From the NCBI GenBank assembly GCA_003008705.1, contig PDUO01000106.1, positions 1 through 64,000 of the forward strand: a stretch of DNA of 64,000 nt, read 5' to 3'. Shown here one piece after another: positions 35,957 to 46,368 of this stretch (its first letter is position 1; each line of letters opens with the position of its first letter). The notes beneath the pieces were generated by a model that saw only the letters and a program-made list of their open reading frames with translations, did not search any database and was not told the DNA's origin. A program made the position numbers and the translations under genes. Source of the stretch: Pezicula radicicola. Lineage: Eukaryota > Ascomycota > Leotiomycetes > Helotiales > Dermateaceae.

Positions 35957-37144
35957 ATGGACATGCTCCAAGTAGCATCGGGAGCTGTCACACAATCTCC
36001 AGACAACGTCGCGCGTGGTCTCGCTGGAGGCAGTTTTGCAGTAGGAGCACTGAATCTTGGAGTCAGTGCGTACAATTCCCGTTCTACCAAGAAATCGGCG
36101 ACTGCAGCAACCCGTTCAGCTGAAGCAACAACGAGAAGTGCTGATGCAGCTGAGAGAAATGCTGATGTTGCAGAGGCCAACCTGGCGCTTCAGAGTGCGA
36201 GTAACATCAAAAAGAAGGGCAAAATGAAGAAACATAATAATTCTGATGATACCGATGACGAGGATGGGACTGCGCTCGGGTCTTCATGTCCTGCTTCAAG
36301 ATCAACTCCTCTGAAGCCAAGCCAGGAAATCTCTGCTCCATCTTCGAGAAGTCGGACATTTCCCAACAAGACCGGGATTAGCCCGCATAGCAGAGACAAC
36401 ATGCGAAGTTTTCCATCTGTCCCAACAACACCTTTGGGAAAGGAGATTTCAGGCCCTCAAGGCCAAAACAGTTCTCAAACCCAGCAGCAGCAGCAGCAAC
36501 CAGCAAAGGGCTCTACCGTTAAAATGTCAAAAACAGGCAATGGGGGAAGACTCAAGGCCTCGCAGGGAGGAGAAGATGGCTTGTCAGGAAGCTTACAGCA
36601 ATTGCGTAGTAAGTTTGAGCATGATTCTCGGAGTCATGCCGGACCAAGCAGAAGCCCGCAGTCTGGCAATGAATCTTCCCACGCGACCCAAGCTACTACT
36701 TGCTCAGAGCCTAAGGACAATATGGTCCTTGGAGAAGAACAACGTACGCCGGAATCAACTATTGAGAATATGACTGATCACATGCCACCTGATCTTCAAG
36801 CATGCGAAGACTCAGAAGCCGCTATTGAAGGGACACTGGAATTGAACATGAATCCTGAGGACTTGCCACTGGAAGACTTGGCAGGCAAGCATTTTGAAGA
36901 TGGCTCCCACAGTCCTGACTCTAGCCAAGACAACTCCTCACAGGAAGAATCTAAAACAAAGGATGATGCGTCAGCCGATATAAACTCGGATGAACAATTG
37001 GAGCAAGAAGAAGCCTACCGAGGTGTTGGAGTGACGACTGCCGAGAACGTGGATGGCGAAGAATCTTCCAAGCCGAATGAATCCGCGATGGGGAGTGAGG
37101 AAGACAATGTTATTTCGAAGAGCTCGAAATCAACCAATACTTGA
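35957..37144 (+). CDS. Disordered C-terminal tail of the NLR, or a separate 395-aa protein
   Basis: An uninterrupted frame of 395 residues. It starts MDMLQVASGAVTQSPDNVAR followed by GLAGGSFAVGALNLGVSAYN, a small-residue, glycine/alanine-rich segment that could form a membrane-active or packing helix, then a repeated TRSAEATTRSADAAERNADV coiled-coil-like stretch, a basic patch (IKKKGKMKKH), a poly-Gln tract (36484-36500) and a long acidic, Ser-rich tail ending SKSSKSTNT. No enzymatic domain is visible. Because codons upstream join it in frame if one TA unit is removed at 35910-35922, I think it is the C-terminus of the NLR rather than an independent gene; its first ATG would then be internal. 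It has no stops although the NLR upstream has five. Confidence 0.55.
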   Translation: MDMLQVASGAVTQSPDNVARGLAGGSFAVGALNLGVSAYNSRSTKKSATAATRSAEATTRSADAAERNADVAEANLALQSASNIKKKGKMKKHNNSDDTDDEDGTALGSSCPASRSTPLKPSQEISAPSSRSRTFPNKTGISPHSRDNMRSFPSVPTTPLGKEISGPQGQNSSQTQQQQQQPAKGSTVKMSKTGNGGRLKASQGGEDGLSGSLQQLRSKFEHDSRSHAGPSRSPQSGNESSHATQATTCSEPKDNMVLGEEQRTPESTIENMTDHMPPDLQACEDSEAAIEGTLELNMNPEDLPLEDLAGKHFEDGSHSPDSSQDNSSQEESKTKDDASADINSDEQLEQEEAYRGVGVTTAENVDGEESSKPNESAMGSEEDNVISKSSKSTNT

Positions 37145-37585
37145 GACTGGAAGAGGTCAGGTAAAATGGAGCCGAGCTAGATTCTTGTTAGATCTGCAGC
37201 ATGGAGAGGGAAGAAACTTCGTCAAGGAGTCACATATAAAGTTCTAGTAGCTCGTTTTCACTCATTCACGGAACGCACAATTTAGAAGAATGAAACATTC
37301 AATTTTATAGACCCCCCTCCCCCTATCTGCAAGAAACCTCAACCCGATCTATTGAAGCATGCACAATTCAGAGAGTCTCAGGGACATCGAATGTCGATGA
37401 CACAGATCATGGAGCCAGAATGTGCCTTCAAGTTGGCTTGTCATCCTTGGGGCATGTGTGATACTTGTACGCCGATTTCAACATAGAGTGTTTAAATTGT
37501 GACACTGGTTTCGCAGTCTACTGTAGCTCTCTACCTACTATTATCCTCGCACTAGGTACCTAACACACGCTAATCTACCTCCTCG
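37145..37585. other. Intergenic, no supported gene
   Basis: Nothing recognisable between the NLR tail and the hydrolase relic. Confidence 0.5.
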
Positions 37586-38300
37586 ATCTTTGTAGCTTCA
37601 TCGAAGCAGCAAGCTACCTAACTGTCTCAAAGCAACTCCTAAGTGTAGATAACGCTACCCCCGAAACTGCAACCTCCGCAAAAGATGCCCAGTTCATCAC
37701 TGATCAAATCCTCACTCCTCTCCTAGATGCCGGAAAGGAAGTTGTGCTAGCAGCGCACTTCTACAGCGGCTGCCCCGTAGGAGCAGCTGCCAACGGTCTC
37801 AGCAAGGCAGAGCGTACCGCAGCTGGCAAACCAGGTGGAATACTTGGCCGTATCTTCATCGCCGCCTTTATAACCCAGGCTAACGTTCCCCCTCTCTAAG
37901 TCAAACCGGGCGACTGGGTCCAGCTCAACGTACGTCCTTCTTCCCACAGCTATAACCCATCATTAACACCCCCAAGTCCCCTCCCCCGGCTACATGTTCC
38001 CCTCCACCTCCGAGAACATCTTCTACAACGACATCCCAGCCGCCGTTACCGAGCTCGCGGTCAAGGAACTGATGATTACTTGTGTGTCGGCGCCGGCATA
38101 GGCGACTGATGCGTTCCGGGGCCGCCTGGCTTATGTAAGGACCGCCCTGGATAATGCTATTCCTGCCTCTGTAGGATGCTTGGCTGCAGGACAGTGGTGT
38201 GGAGCAGGAGGTGAGGTGGTTTGAGACGGGGCATAGTTAGTTTTTGAGTCAGCCGGAGGAGTTGAGGAGGAATATCGATGAGTTGGTGCGGAAGTGGGTT
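37586..38300 (+). pseudogene. Alpha/beta-hydrolase relic
   Basis: The frame from about 37590 reads AASYLTVSKQLLSVDNATPE, AKDAQFITDQILTPLLDAGK, EVVLAAHFYSGCPVGAAANG, LSKAERTAAGKPGGILGRIF and IAAF, then a stop, VKPGDWVQLN, a probable intron near 37930-37976, and MFPSTSENIFYNDIPAAVTE. This is the layout of a fungal alpha/beta-hydrolase family with nucleophile elbow GHSYGG, the GLSKAERxxxGKxGGV segment, and EExFYND. The nucleophile Ser position holds Phe (AHFYSG) and the N-terminal HGAW segment and C-terminal Asp/His part are not seen. Stops in the first and second halves confirm it is dead. Substrate unknown. Confidence 0.65.
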
Positions 38301-38789
38301 TAGAAGGGATTATAAGGGGTGGTAGTCTGAATATGCTAAATGTTGGTTGGCATTGTGTTGGATGTTCTAGGCCGATATCATAGGCCAGACTAAATCTTAC
38401 CGTTAGTAGCTTTTTCGACCATGTTCAGATAACACATACAAGTGGATTTTCCGCATCAATCATGAGTTCATAAATCAAAAGCTAGTAAACTAATGGATTA
38501 GAAGCCGCTTAATTTCCGATAACTCTTGTGATGTATCAAAATGTTTTCGTATGATTACGTGGTTGATGGCCTCTCCAAGTCTCTTCTTTTGCTGCGGTGG
38601 CTGGCATTAGGTGTCGTCGACGTCGAGTCGAAAGGTAAATACAGCTAGTGACGGAACCCTTATGTATGCAGGTCCATTTCCTCCGGATAACCCGACGATA
38701 TAATCGACCAGACCCTTATTCCACTAGTAGTAGTAGTAGTAGTAGGCGTGGCAGGGGCGTATGGAATATGCATCCCTATTGCAAACGAA
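38301..38789. other. Intergenic with TAG microsatellite
   Basis: No gene. A TAG/AGT triplet run of about seven units lies at 38724-38745. Confidence 0.5.
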
Positions 38790-38984
38790 TTAAACGGTCA
38801 TGAACAGCAGATGCAGCGCAGTGAGGCTGTTGTAGAGCAAAATCCTCTTGATCCTCTCTACGTCTGAGACCGTCTCGCCTCTCAAGGAGAAAACAGGGTA
38901 GTCGAAAGGATATACCGAAATGGTAACACCGATAGTCTTCTCAGGTGTTGGTGGCAAGGCTTGCATGCACTGCTTGCTCGCCAT
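38790..38984 (-). CDS. Small hypothetical ORF, 64 aa
   Basis: A complete ATG-to-stop frame directly downstream (7 bp after the stop) of the 235-aa gene on the same strand. Its product has a hydrophobic C-terminal third (LLYNSLTALHLLFMTV). It may be a chance ORF, part of the 3'UTR of the upstream gene, or a short gene. No family recognised. Confidence 0.2.
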   Translation of the reverse strand: MASKQCMQALPPTPEKTIGVTISVYPFDYPVFSLRGETVSDVERIKRILLYNSLTALHLLFMTV

Positions 38985-38991
38985 GCTCTTA

Positions 38992-39699
38992 TTATCTTAC
39001 CCTTCGTCCCCTTGGTCGTGATGTAATCTTATTGATTCTAGCGCTCCGTCGAGGGCTTTCCCGTGTCTGCTGGACATATTGCTGTTTTCTGTTCTGGCGC
39101 AACAGGTTCTGCAACGCAGCCTCCAAATGATCTGTAATTAATTCTATTGTAGCCTGTCCCATCTTTGTTACCTCTAGTACTACAGCCGCATCCTCTGCCG
39201 AAGCTCCAGCCATGACCTTCTGAGACACCAGCTTCTTCGCCACCTCTTGCATTCGACAGTGGGCAGCAATATAATCACTTTTGACCTCCTGCCTCTGCTG
39301 GTATCCTAGCATCCTCCGATCGTATTCGTTGAAGAGCAGGCTAAGGGATGGTGGCAGATGACGCAGTGACTCGGCACATTCTACGATAATCTTCATATGT
39401 ATCACTTCGGCCGATTCATCAATCGGCGACTGATCCCATCTCCTGGCGCGGTCAATGTCGTCGACACTTAACCCCCATTGTCGCAATGCCGTGGTACATG
39501 TGTTGAGGGCAGAAGACGCGCTAGGAACTGCAGATCTAGGAGACGTGATGGTTGGCGTCGGCGGATCTTGGTATCGTGAGAGCTTTGAATTGACTGATTT
39601 GAGATCGAGGGAGAGTTCGCATCGTGAGGAAGCGGGCTGGAGAGGAGAAAGGGAGTCCGGGGTTTTGATGATAGTACGAGGAGACGTGATCCGCGCCAT
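38992..39699 (-). CDS. Hypothetical protein, 235 aa, intact
   Basis: A single uninterrupted exon from an ATG at 39699 to a stop at 38992. The first ~60 residues are Ser/Pro-rich (SPRTIIKTPDSLSPLQPASS) and probably disordered. A helical middle follows (ALRQWGLSVDDIDRARRWDQ; HMKIIVECAESLRHLPPSLS; MQEVAKKLVSQKVMAGASAE; MGQATIELITDHLEAALQNL), and a basic C-terminus ends RRSARINKITSRPRGRRVR, which could act in nuclear or nucleic-acid targeting. I recognise no family. It is one of the few reading frames here without stops. It is divergent from the FHA kinase, with 336 bp between the starts holding two simple repeats. Confidence 0.65.
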   Translation of the reverse strand: MARITSPRTIIKTPDSLSPLQPASSRCELSLDLKSVNSKLSRYQDPPTPTITSPRSAVPSASSALNTCTTALRQWGLSVDDIDRARRWDQSPIDESAEVIHMKIIVECAESLRHLPPSLSLLFNEYDRRMLGYQQRQEVKSDYIAAHCRMQEVAKKLVSQKVMAGASAEDAAVVLEVTKMGQATIELITDHLEAALQNLLRQNRKQQYVQQTRESPRRSARINKITSRPRGRRVR

Positions 39700-39737
39700 G
39701 GTTCGTGAATAAGATATACCTGGTATATCACGAGTTT

Positions 39738-39820
39738 GAGTTATGGGTTGATGATGGTGTTGATGATGGTGTAGATGTTGGTATTGATGATGATGTTGAT
39801 GATGGTGTTGGTGTTCGAGT
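39738..39820. repeat. GATGATGGTGTT simple repeat
   Basis: Imperfect units of GTTGATGATGGT spread over about 80 bp in the promoter between the 235-aa gene and the FHA kinase. Confidence 0.8.
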
Positions 39821-39913
39821 TGGCGATACTGCCCGGATTAATTCGTACTCCGTTCCGTTTCACCGCCTGACGAATATTGAGGTATTTTATTATTCATAAT
39901 TCTCTCTGACGAT

Positions 39914-39978
39914 TATTATTTCTTATTCATTATTATTTCTTATTCATTATTATTTCTTATTCATTATTATTTCTTATT
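39914..39978. repeat. 17-bp tandem repeat, 3.8 exact copies
   Basis: The unit TATTATTTCTTATTCAT is repeated without mismatch at 39914-39930, 39931-39947, 39948-39964 and partly to 39978. It lies about 60 bp upstream of the ATG of the FHA kinase, so it sits in the 5'UTR or core promoter and is likely to vary between strains. Confidence 0.9.
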
Positions 39979-40035
39979 TTCACCACTCTCTCTACATTAT
40001 AATTGTGCCACGAGAAACCTCTGTATCGGGCCCGC

Positions 40036-41616
40036 ATGGCAGATAATTCATTATCCGCGACCTATGATCTGTCGCGCATAATATGTCTCCTAGAACCAGA
40101 TTCCAAGTATGCCAATTGGGCTTTCAGACTACCGCACAATAGTCCACGACGAGCACCGCTCATGATAGATCCCGAAGCGATCACAGACTCGCTCAGCGAT
40201 TCTAGAACGATAGATGAGAGGGAGACAACCCCAGGGATTGGTAGCGGCCTTGGAGAAGATACACCACCACCACCTGTTGTTCTTGCTCTCACTACCGAGA
40301 TTAACCTTCTGTACAACCCAGCACGTGGACATGTGTTTGGTTCGGATGCAGAGCTGTGTGATGTGCTTTTAGATGACAATAAGACCCGCGGTGTGAGTTC
40401 GGAGCACCTGCGACTGTATGCTGATCCAAGGAGAGTCGAAGGAAGCACTCTTATATTAGAGAATATGTCAAGAAATTCGGTGCAAGTGGTCTCCCATCGA
40501 CATCCTGTTAGCGAGATCATCTCTTGTGGAAACAGTATTCGGCTGACTGGTGGCACCTGGACAATTGTCATGCAGACTGTGGTAGAAATCGTTTTTAATG
40601 TCACTTTTCCAGACCATGGATCCCAGACAGAAGAATATCAAAAGAATTGGGCTACTTTCCACTCGTCTAATGTAGCGTCGTCCATGGCTGTTGCGCATCC
40701 AAGGAGGCATATCTCGGCGCAAGAAACACCTCTCGTGACAAGCTCTCCTTATACTATTGACTGGAGCGACACAGCCATTCTTGGCTCGGGGGCATTTAGT
40801 ACTGTTCGAAAAGCGGCGAACAACCTTACCAATGAAGTCTTCGCAGCTAAGGTCTTCAAGAACCGAGAAGAAATTCATAAAGAACTAGACTTTCTAAAGA
40901 CACTACGCCATGTGAGTCTCCCCTTAGCCTCTGATTCGTATACAGCCTGACGATGTTGAAAGAGGCATATTGTGAGATATAATGCATTCATTGAGGACCG
41001 GGGCATGCACGTATTGATCATGGAACTCCTTATAGGAGGCACTCTCAGCGAGAAATTAAGACAAGAAAGCCATGGCGTGCCACTCCCGAAGGCACGCTTG
41101 TACTGGGGTCAACTCGCCAGCGCGCTTAGATACCTGCACGGCCAGTCCGTCATACATCGAGACATTAAACCGCAAAACATACTCTTCAACTTAGCTGACC
41201 AGATCAAACTGTGTGACTTTGGGATATCAAAAAGACTCGCCCAGGGAGCTGATAGCACATCGACCCAGCTCGGTAGCCCACACTACGTGGCGCCTGAAGT
41301 CTTCGATGGAAACAAATACACATTCCTTGCCGACAACTGGTCTTTAGGCATTACAGTCCTTGATATGTATAGACGGTGTCCGCCAAAGCTCGAGTCTTGG
41401 TGGATTTCAGCGCCAGAGAGATCGGCTTGGGATCGGTGGATAGAAGCTGTAAGCTGGGCTGTTCGGGACCTCCCACCTGATCTGTTGGTGCTCAAAGAGA
41501 TGCTGGCTATGGACCCGAGCGTACGACTCACAGCGGAGCAGATTGTGAATAGGCTTACTAATCAGAATACTGAGAATATAGATATAGTTAGGAGAAAGAG
41601 GAAGGCAAAGGAATAG
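40036..41616 (+). CDS. FHA-domain serine/threonine protein kinase, intact
   Basis: Two exons, 40036-40911 and 40963-41616, around a 51-bp intron (GTGAGT donor, CTGAC branch, GAAAG acceptor); the splice gives KTLRH-RHIVRYNAF and a 509-residue protein. The ATG at 40036 is the first in frame. An FHA domain lies at about residues 90-180: HVFGSDAELCDVLLDD, GVSSEHLRLY and ENMSRNSVQV carry the Gly-Ser, Ser-x-x-His and Asn that bind phosphothreonine. The kinase domain follows: LGSGAFSTVRKA (Gly loop), FAAKVF (Lys), HKELDFL (C-helix Glu), VIHRDIKPQNILF (catalytic loop), LCDFGISKR (DFG) and GSPHYVAPEVF (APE). All key residues are present. The layout resembles Rad53/Cds1-type and the expanded ascomycete FHA kinases, so phosphopeptide-directed signalling is likely; pathway unknown. 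Its stop is only about 70 bp from the cut end of a PKS pseudogene. Confidence 0.9.
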
Positions 41617-41684
41617 ATAGTAATAATTGTTCTTTTTAGATTATTAACCATATAAGAATAGGTAGGTAGATAGCTATAACTCTT

Positions 41685-44600
41685 GTATGTACAATTGTTT
41701 GCATCGCATCAACATAGTCAAGTGCTTCCGCGGCGTTGTAGAACTCGTTGAGCACGTTGTTCTCAAGAAGGATATGCAGTGGATGTGAAGATGGTATCAG
41801 CTGTTCTGAACAAGCGATGGATTGCAGTAGAAAACACAGCATATTGTGAAGTCGAGACCTCGGCTACAACCGCATCTATTCTAGCCAGTCTTTGTTCGTC
41901 TTTCAGCTCTCATAGTCTAAGATTTTTTGAGACGAAGACATTTGACCCTGATCGATAGCGCTCAATGTAGGTTTGCATCTAGCCGAAGAACTTCGAAAGA
42001 TGCTGCGGTGTCCTATCGGTCAACTTGATGAGTTCATGATGATCAATGATACAACGAATCATGAGTTCTTCCAATAACGGCCATTCTTTTGCACAGTCTT
42101 CTCTAGGATGCATATAGTCCTTTAGATTAACGAAGTTGCTATGCTGCTTCCATTCAAATTGCGGAATGAGCGGACGCCTTGAAAGCTCTGATGGAGAGTA
42201 TTATGTGCCCTACATTTTGGGCTATTAGATATCCAGTGAAAGATCCCCGCTCCAACGTATTTATGTTAGCAGTAACATGCAAGTCTTGTGTGCTAGGAGA
42301 AATGATGACCTCCTCGATGAAAGTAGGCACTGCGATCTCGCGACAGTTTCGACTAAGTCCGCGGTAAGCAGAAACCGTGAAAAGCTGAAAGCATTGATCC
42401 ATGATTGCAGGACGGATTGCATAATCTGCACTCTCGTTCCCTTTCTGCGTCGGTACTGTTGCAATGGCTTGATTTTTGTCTGTCGCAGCAGAAATGCGTT
42501 GCAGTCCTCGGAATGGCCCGGCATAATTGAATCCCATTCGTCTCAAAATGTTGTACCAGTCGTCCTCCTCTACTTTCCGTGGCAAAGGAGCACTTGGCTC
42601 AGAGGCATGAAGCGAAATCGATTTGTCTGTCAACGCTCTACCCTCACCGGCACAGTGTCTGACCCGCCTAGTTCCGTCAAACGAACTAATATTGAATGTG
42701 AACCAGGGTGAGTTGTCGGATAAGTCTATAGTGATAGGCATCAGAGTCGTCGAAAATTCTGTTGTCTTGTCATGCTCAAGGACCATCGCAGCGACGATGC
42801 TGACATTTTTGAGACTGTAGATACTCGTAGCCCGTCCCCCGTCTAGTTGCCGGAGTGCTTCCCCAACCATAGCAATGTATCCGGCGACAGGAAACACAGC
42901 CTGGCCATTCACTTCGTGTCCTGACAGCCAAGGGGGATCTTCCAAGGCAAGTATATTTCTCCAGCACGGCTTGTTGGAAGCCTCGACGAGTCTATTTCCT
43001 AGCAGGTTGTATGGTGGATGACCACGGAACCTCCATGCTAAGCGTGGTTCCGCCCAATGGGTTGTCTCCCGTTTCCAGGACTTCCTTCACAAAGTTGCCA
43101 TAGAGTTGTTAAAGTGTACACCCTGCTGAAAAAGCTTTCCAGCGGGATGAAGAAGACTCTCCTCACAGCCTTTGTCTCTTTGAAAAGTGCCAACGTAGAC
43201 ATTATCAGACCGACTTGTAGAGGGTAGAATTTGTTCTATGGGTCCCTTTAATGCCGGGTGAGGTCTAATTCGAATGAGAACCATCTGTTCGTCGTGATCA
43301 CTAAGTGCTGAGCGAAGTGCTGAGTTGAAGAGAACAGGGCTTTCTATGTTCTAGTATGAAGGTCCGAAACATCCGTCCCCGGTGAACCTCTTCCAGTGAC
43401 GGAGGAGTACAATGGTATCCTTGGAGTGACGCTGTGCGCGAATACCTGCAGATGCTCCTTATACAAAGGCCCATACTCGCGCACATCATCTATGCATAGC
43501 ATAAGCTTCCACCAGATCGAGTTCTGCATTAGGGTGTCAACCTATGGGAATGAAATGCTTTCTCAACACGCAGAAAACGCGCAAGAGTTCCAGGTTGGTC
43601 TGCTTTGATCTTGTTCACCACTTTGACAACCTGCGCGGTGTCTCCAGACAGGGTAACGCTACAATGACTATTCTCACAGGCAATGACAACTCCATGTTCC
43701 AAATATGGGAACACTTCGTCTCGTCCAAGCCCAATGGCCACCATTGAGCCAGATCTGTGAGAGGACTCGGCGCTGGTACCACGGAAGGTCGCAGCAGCCA
43801 TCGCGGCCTCAGCTGTAATGGTGCCACTGGCATACGCAGCAGCTATTTCACCAAACGAGTGTCCAAGGACAAAGTCTAGCGTAATTTCCCAAGACCAAAG
43901 CACATCAACTAGCGTAATCTGCAAAGTAATCGACAACGGATGCCCCATCTCGGCTTTGTGTACACGGTTAAAACCATCGACCTTCCGTAACTCATTTCGC
44001 ATTGACTTTAGCGCCACCCAAGTTTGAATGGAGCAGAAGATTGTTTACCTCTAATAGTCTATGGCGGAGGTGTTGGCAATGAAAGCAAAAGCTTGTCTAA
44101 TTTCTTGATCGTTCTTCGAAACGTGGCAATAGAGTCGATCAGTTCTACCCCCATCCCCAGCCACTGGGCACCTTGCCCTGTAAAGACCCAAGCAATACGT
44201 GGAGAAGACTTTGCAGCTTCTAGAGTGGAGGCCTGTGAGAGGACATACTCCCAGTCACCGCAAAAGCACGGTGTTTTGTATGTTCCCGTCGATTTGATAA
44301 TGTATAGGCTTGTCCCGCAATGATGACTTGCTGTCTTTCATGTATCCTCGATATGTCTCAATGCTTACCTCGAGTGAGGCAACGCTGCTAGCTGAAAAAA
44401 AGTAGAAGGTGTTTTTTATCATCGTTACGATCTGTACTGTCGGTGATCCTTCGATCATGAACCCAATATTGATGTAGAGACTCAAGTATGGCCTTGAAGC
44501 ATTAGTGAACTGCGTCTACAGGTTCTTTGCCTGCGTGTACATGAGCCTTGACATCGCTTATGGCAAATGAATTTACGCTGACCCTTTCAGCTCGATCTCT

Positions 44601-46110
44601 GGGCCACGCCTCAGGTCCAGTCGGTACATGAAGCCTGGCCTGCATCTCTTGAAGGGAACTGGATACAGTCTTAGCAACCTATTTGGCACATCATAATACG
44701 AGCTTACTTTCGGATAGGGAGTCTTGAAGTCGATATTTGGGGGCACCATTCGGTACTCAAGCGCCAAAACACCTTTTATCAGACTCGTCAGGCCTGCAGC
44801 AACCTCGGAATGTCCAACATTGGGTTTGATCTAACACACACAGATCTATTAATGTCCAGCAAAATACAACGTATCAGGGGTCTTACCAATGTGATAGTCA
44901 CTCCTTTCTTGCCAAAAATATTTTGCCACAGCTGCAGCCTCGAGAGTATCGCGGACGGCAGTGCTGGTACCATGACACTCGACTATGGCGGTTTGTGATA
45001 AATCTGAGATCCCAGCAATTTCGTAAGCACGGTATATCAGCATTTCCTGTGCTAAGGGACTTAGTGTAGTCAATCCCTATGTCCGGCCGTCGAAGTTGAC
45101 GCTGGTTCCACGGATAATCGCAGAGATAGGGTCACCACCCTGGAGAGCGTTACTTAATTTTTTGACGTAAATTATATTAACAGCTTCACCACGGCCATAT
45201 CCATCTGCTAAAGCATCTAAAGTTTTGCAAGTCCTTGACGGAGAAAGCAAGCCTTGATTGCTCAGCGCTAACGACCCTTTGAATTGCTTCGCACACCAGG
45301 TCTGAACAAACCAAAGACGAGGAGCAGCCAGTTTTAACTGTCATACTGCATTTCAACTAGCAACACTGTTAACAATACTCAAACATATGTAACATACCTT
45401 GGCCCGTGCAGGCCGAGTTCATATGAAATTCGATTTCCAAGTACGAAATCCTCGTAGCTAGTGACCCGATATCCCCCTCTGTGTTGAGTCTCCTTAGCAG
45501 AGGTCCAGCTAGTCCTCGCCAAACACACCCACGTAGCAGCTAATGTTGCTGCCACGCCAAGAGGTTGCTCTGACATTCTCCATACACTCATAGGTGACTT
45601 CTAACAACTGTCTTTGCTACTGGGGATCGAGCCGTTCCAGCTGCTTCTTGGACAAAGAGAAGACCGAGGTGTCAAACTGCTGCATTTCGACATCCTCCAG
45701 GAAATATCCTTTGTTCATTGGAATGTTCCCGCGTTTCCCGGATGGGTCGTGCAAGCCAGCGACGTTATATCGGTCTTGTGGCACATCGCACAGCCCACCT
45801 CTCTTCTAAACTAGCATGTTCCAAAACTGTTCACTGTTGTGCACTCGCGTTGGTAGTTGCAATCGGTTTGACTGGCACAGCCTATGCATGATCATGATTG
45901 CTGTTGGAGTTATGGACCGGTCCTTGCCAGTATTTGAGCAGGGGTTGTTGCTCAGCCTCTTCCTTTTCAAATCCTGTGAAGCTGTTGGTAGTCCCTTTCC
46001 CCCTCGACTTGCAGTTCTTTCCATCAAGTGGTTTCCATGCTGTGGCAGGACAGTATGGATACTGCGCTTTGTTGGAAGGGTCGGTATCCTGCGTGTCGTT
46101 AGAAGATAAC
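41685..46110 (-). pseudogene. Highly reducing polyketide synthase remnant (KS-AT-DH-partial MT)
   Basis: Read leftward. KS N-term: VHNSEQFWNMLV, GLCDVPQDRYNVAGLHDP, GYFLEDVEMQQFDTSVFSLS (45850-45640). Two introns can be read: one at about 45396-45345 places active-site TGCSSSLVC (Cys codon 45324-45326), the other near 44885-44830 restores [17 protein letters not shown] is present, so Cys and both His survive. Between CEAIQR and [10 protein letters not shown] about 20 residues are missing with a frame change. AT: LGHSFGEIAAAYASG (about 43870). DH: LSGHEVNGQAVFPVAGYIAM (42930) and IMDQCFQLF. Then HPREDCAKEWPLLEELMIRC and NEFYNAAEALDYVDAMQTIV of the MT entry, after which similarity stops near 41685. 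MT core, ER, KR and ACP are absent. Stops occur in KS, AT-linker and MT. Product unknown. It would have been an iterative type I PKS making a reduced chain. Confidence 0.85.
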
Positions 46111-46343
46111 AAGTACGTCTTGGCGTCTTACAGAAAGAGCTTCCACGTGGTCTGCGTGAATGGCGATGGCGATATAGAAATTTCAAATCCAGATGCTCAT
46201 GGGAAATTCAAAGTTGTGCACTTTGATTGTAGATAGCAAGGAGCTTCCTTTCAGCTAAATAATTTCGGGAGACAAAGCCGTAACTCGTCACGTAAGGATT
46301 CTTGTGTCGGTTCATTGCAAGCCCATACAACATGTACGCTAGA

Positions 46344-46368
46344 TATGCTATGCTATGCTATGCTATGC
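46344..46368. repeat. TATGC microsatellite, five copies
   Basis: Five exact TATGC units abut and overlap the stop codon of the 338-aa gene (TAG on the minus strand at 46370-46368). Confidence 0.9.
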
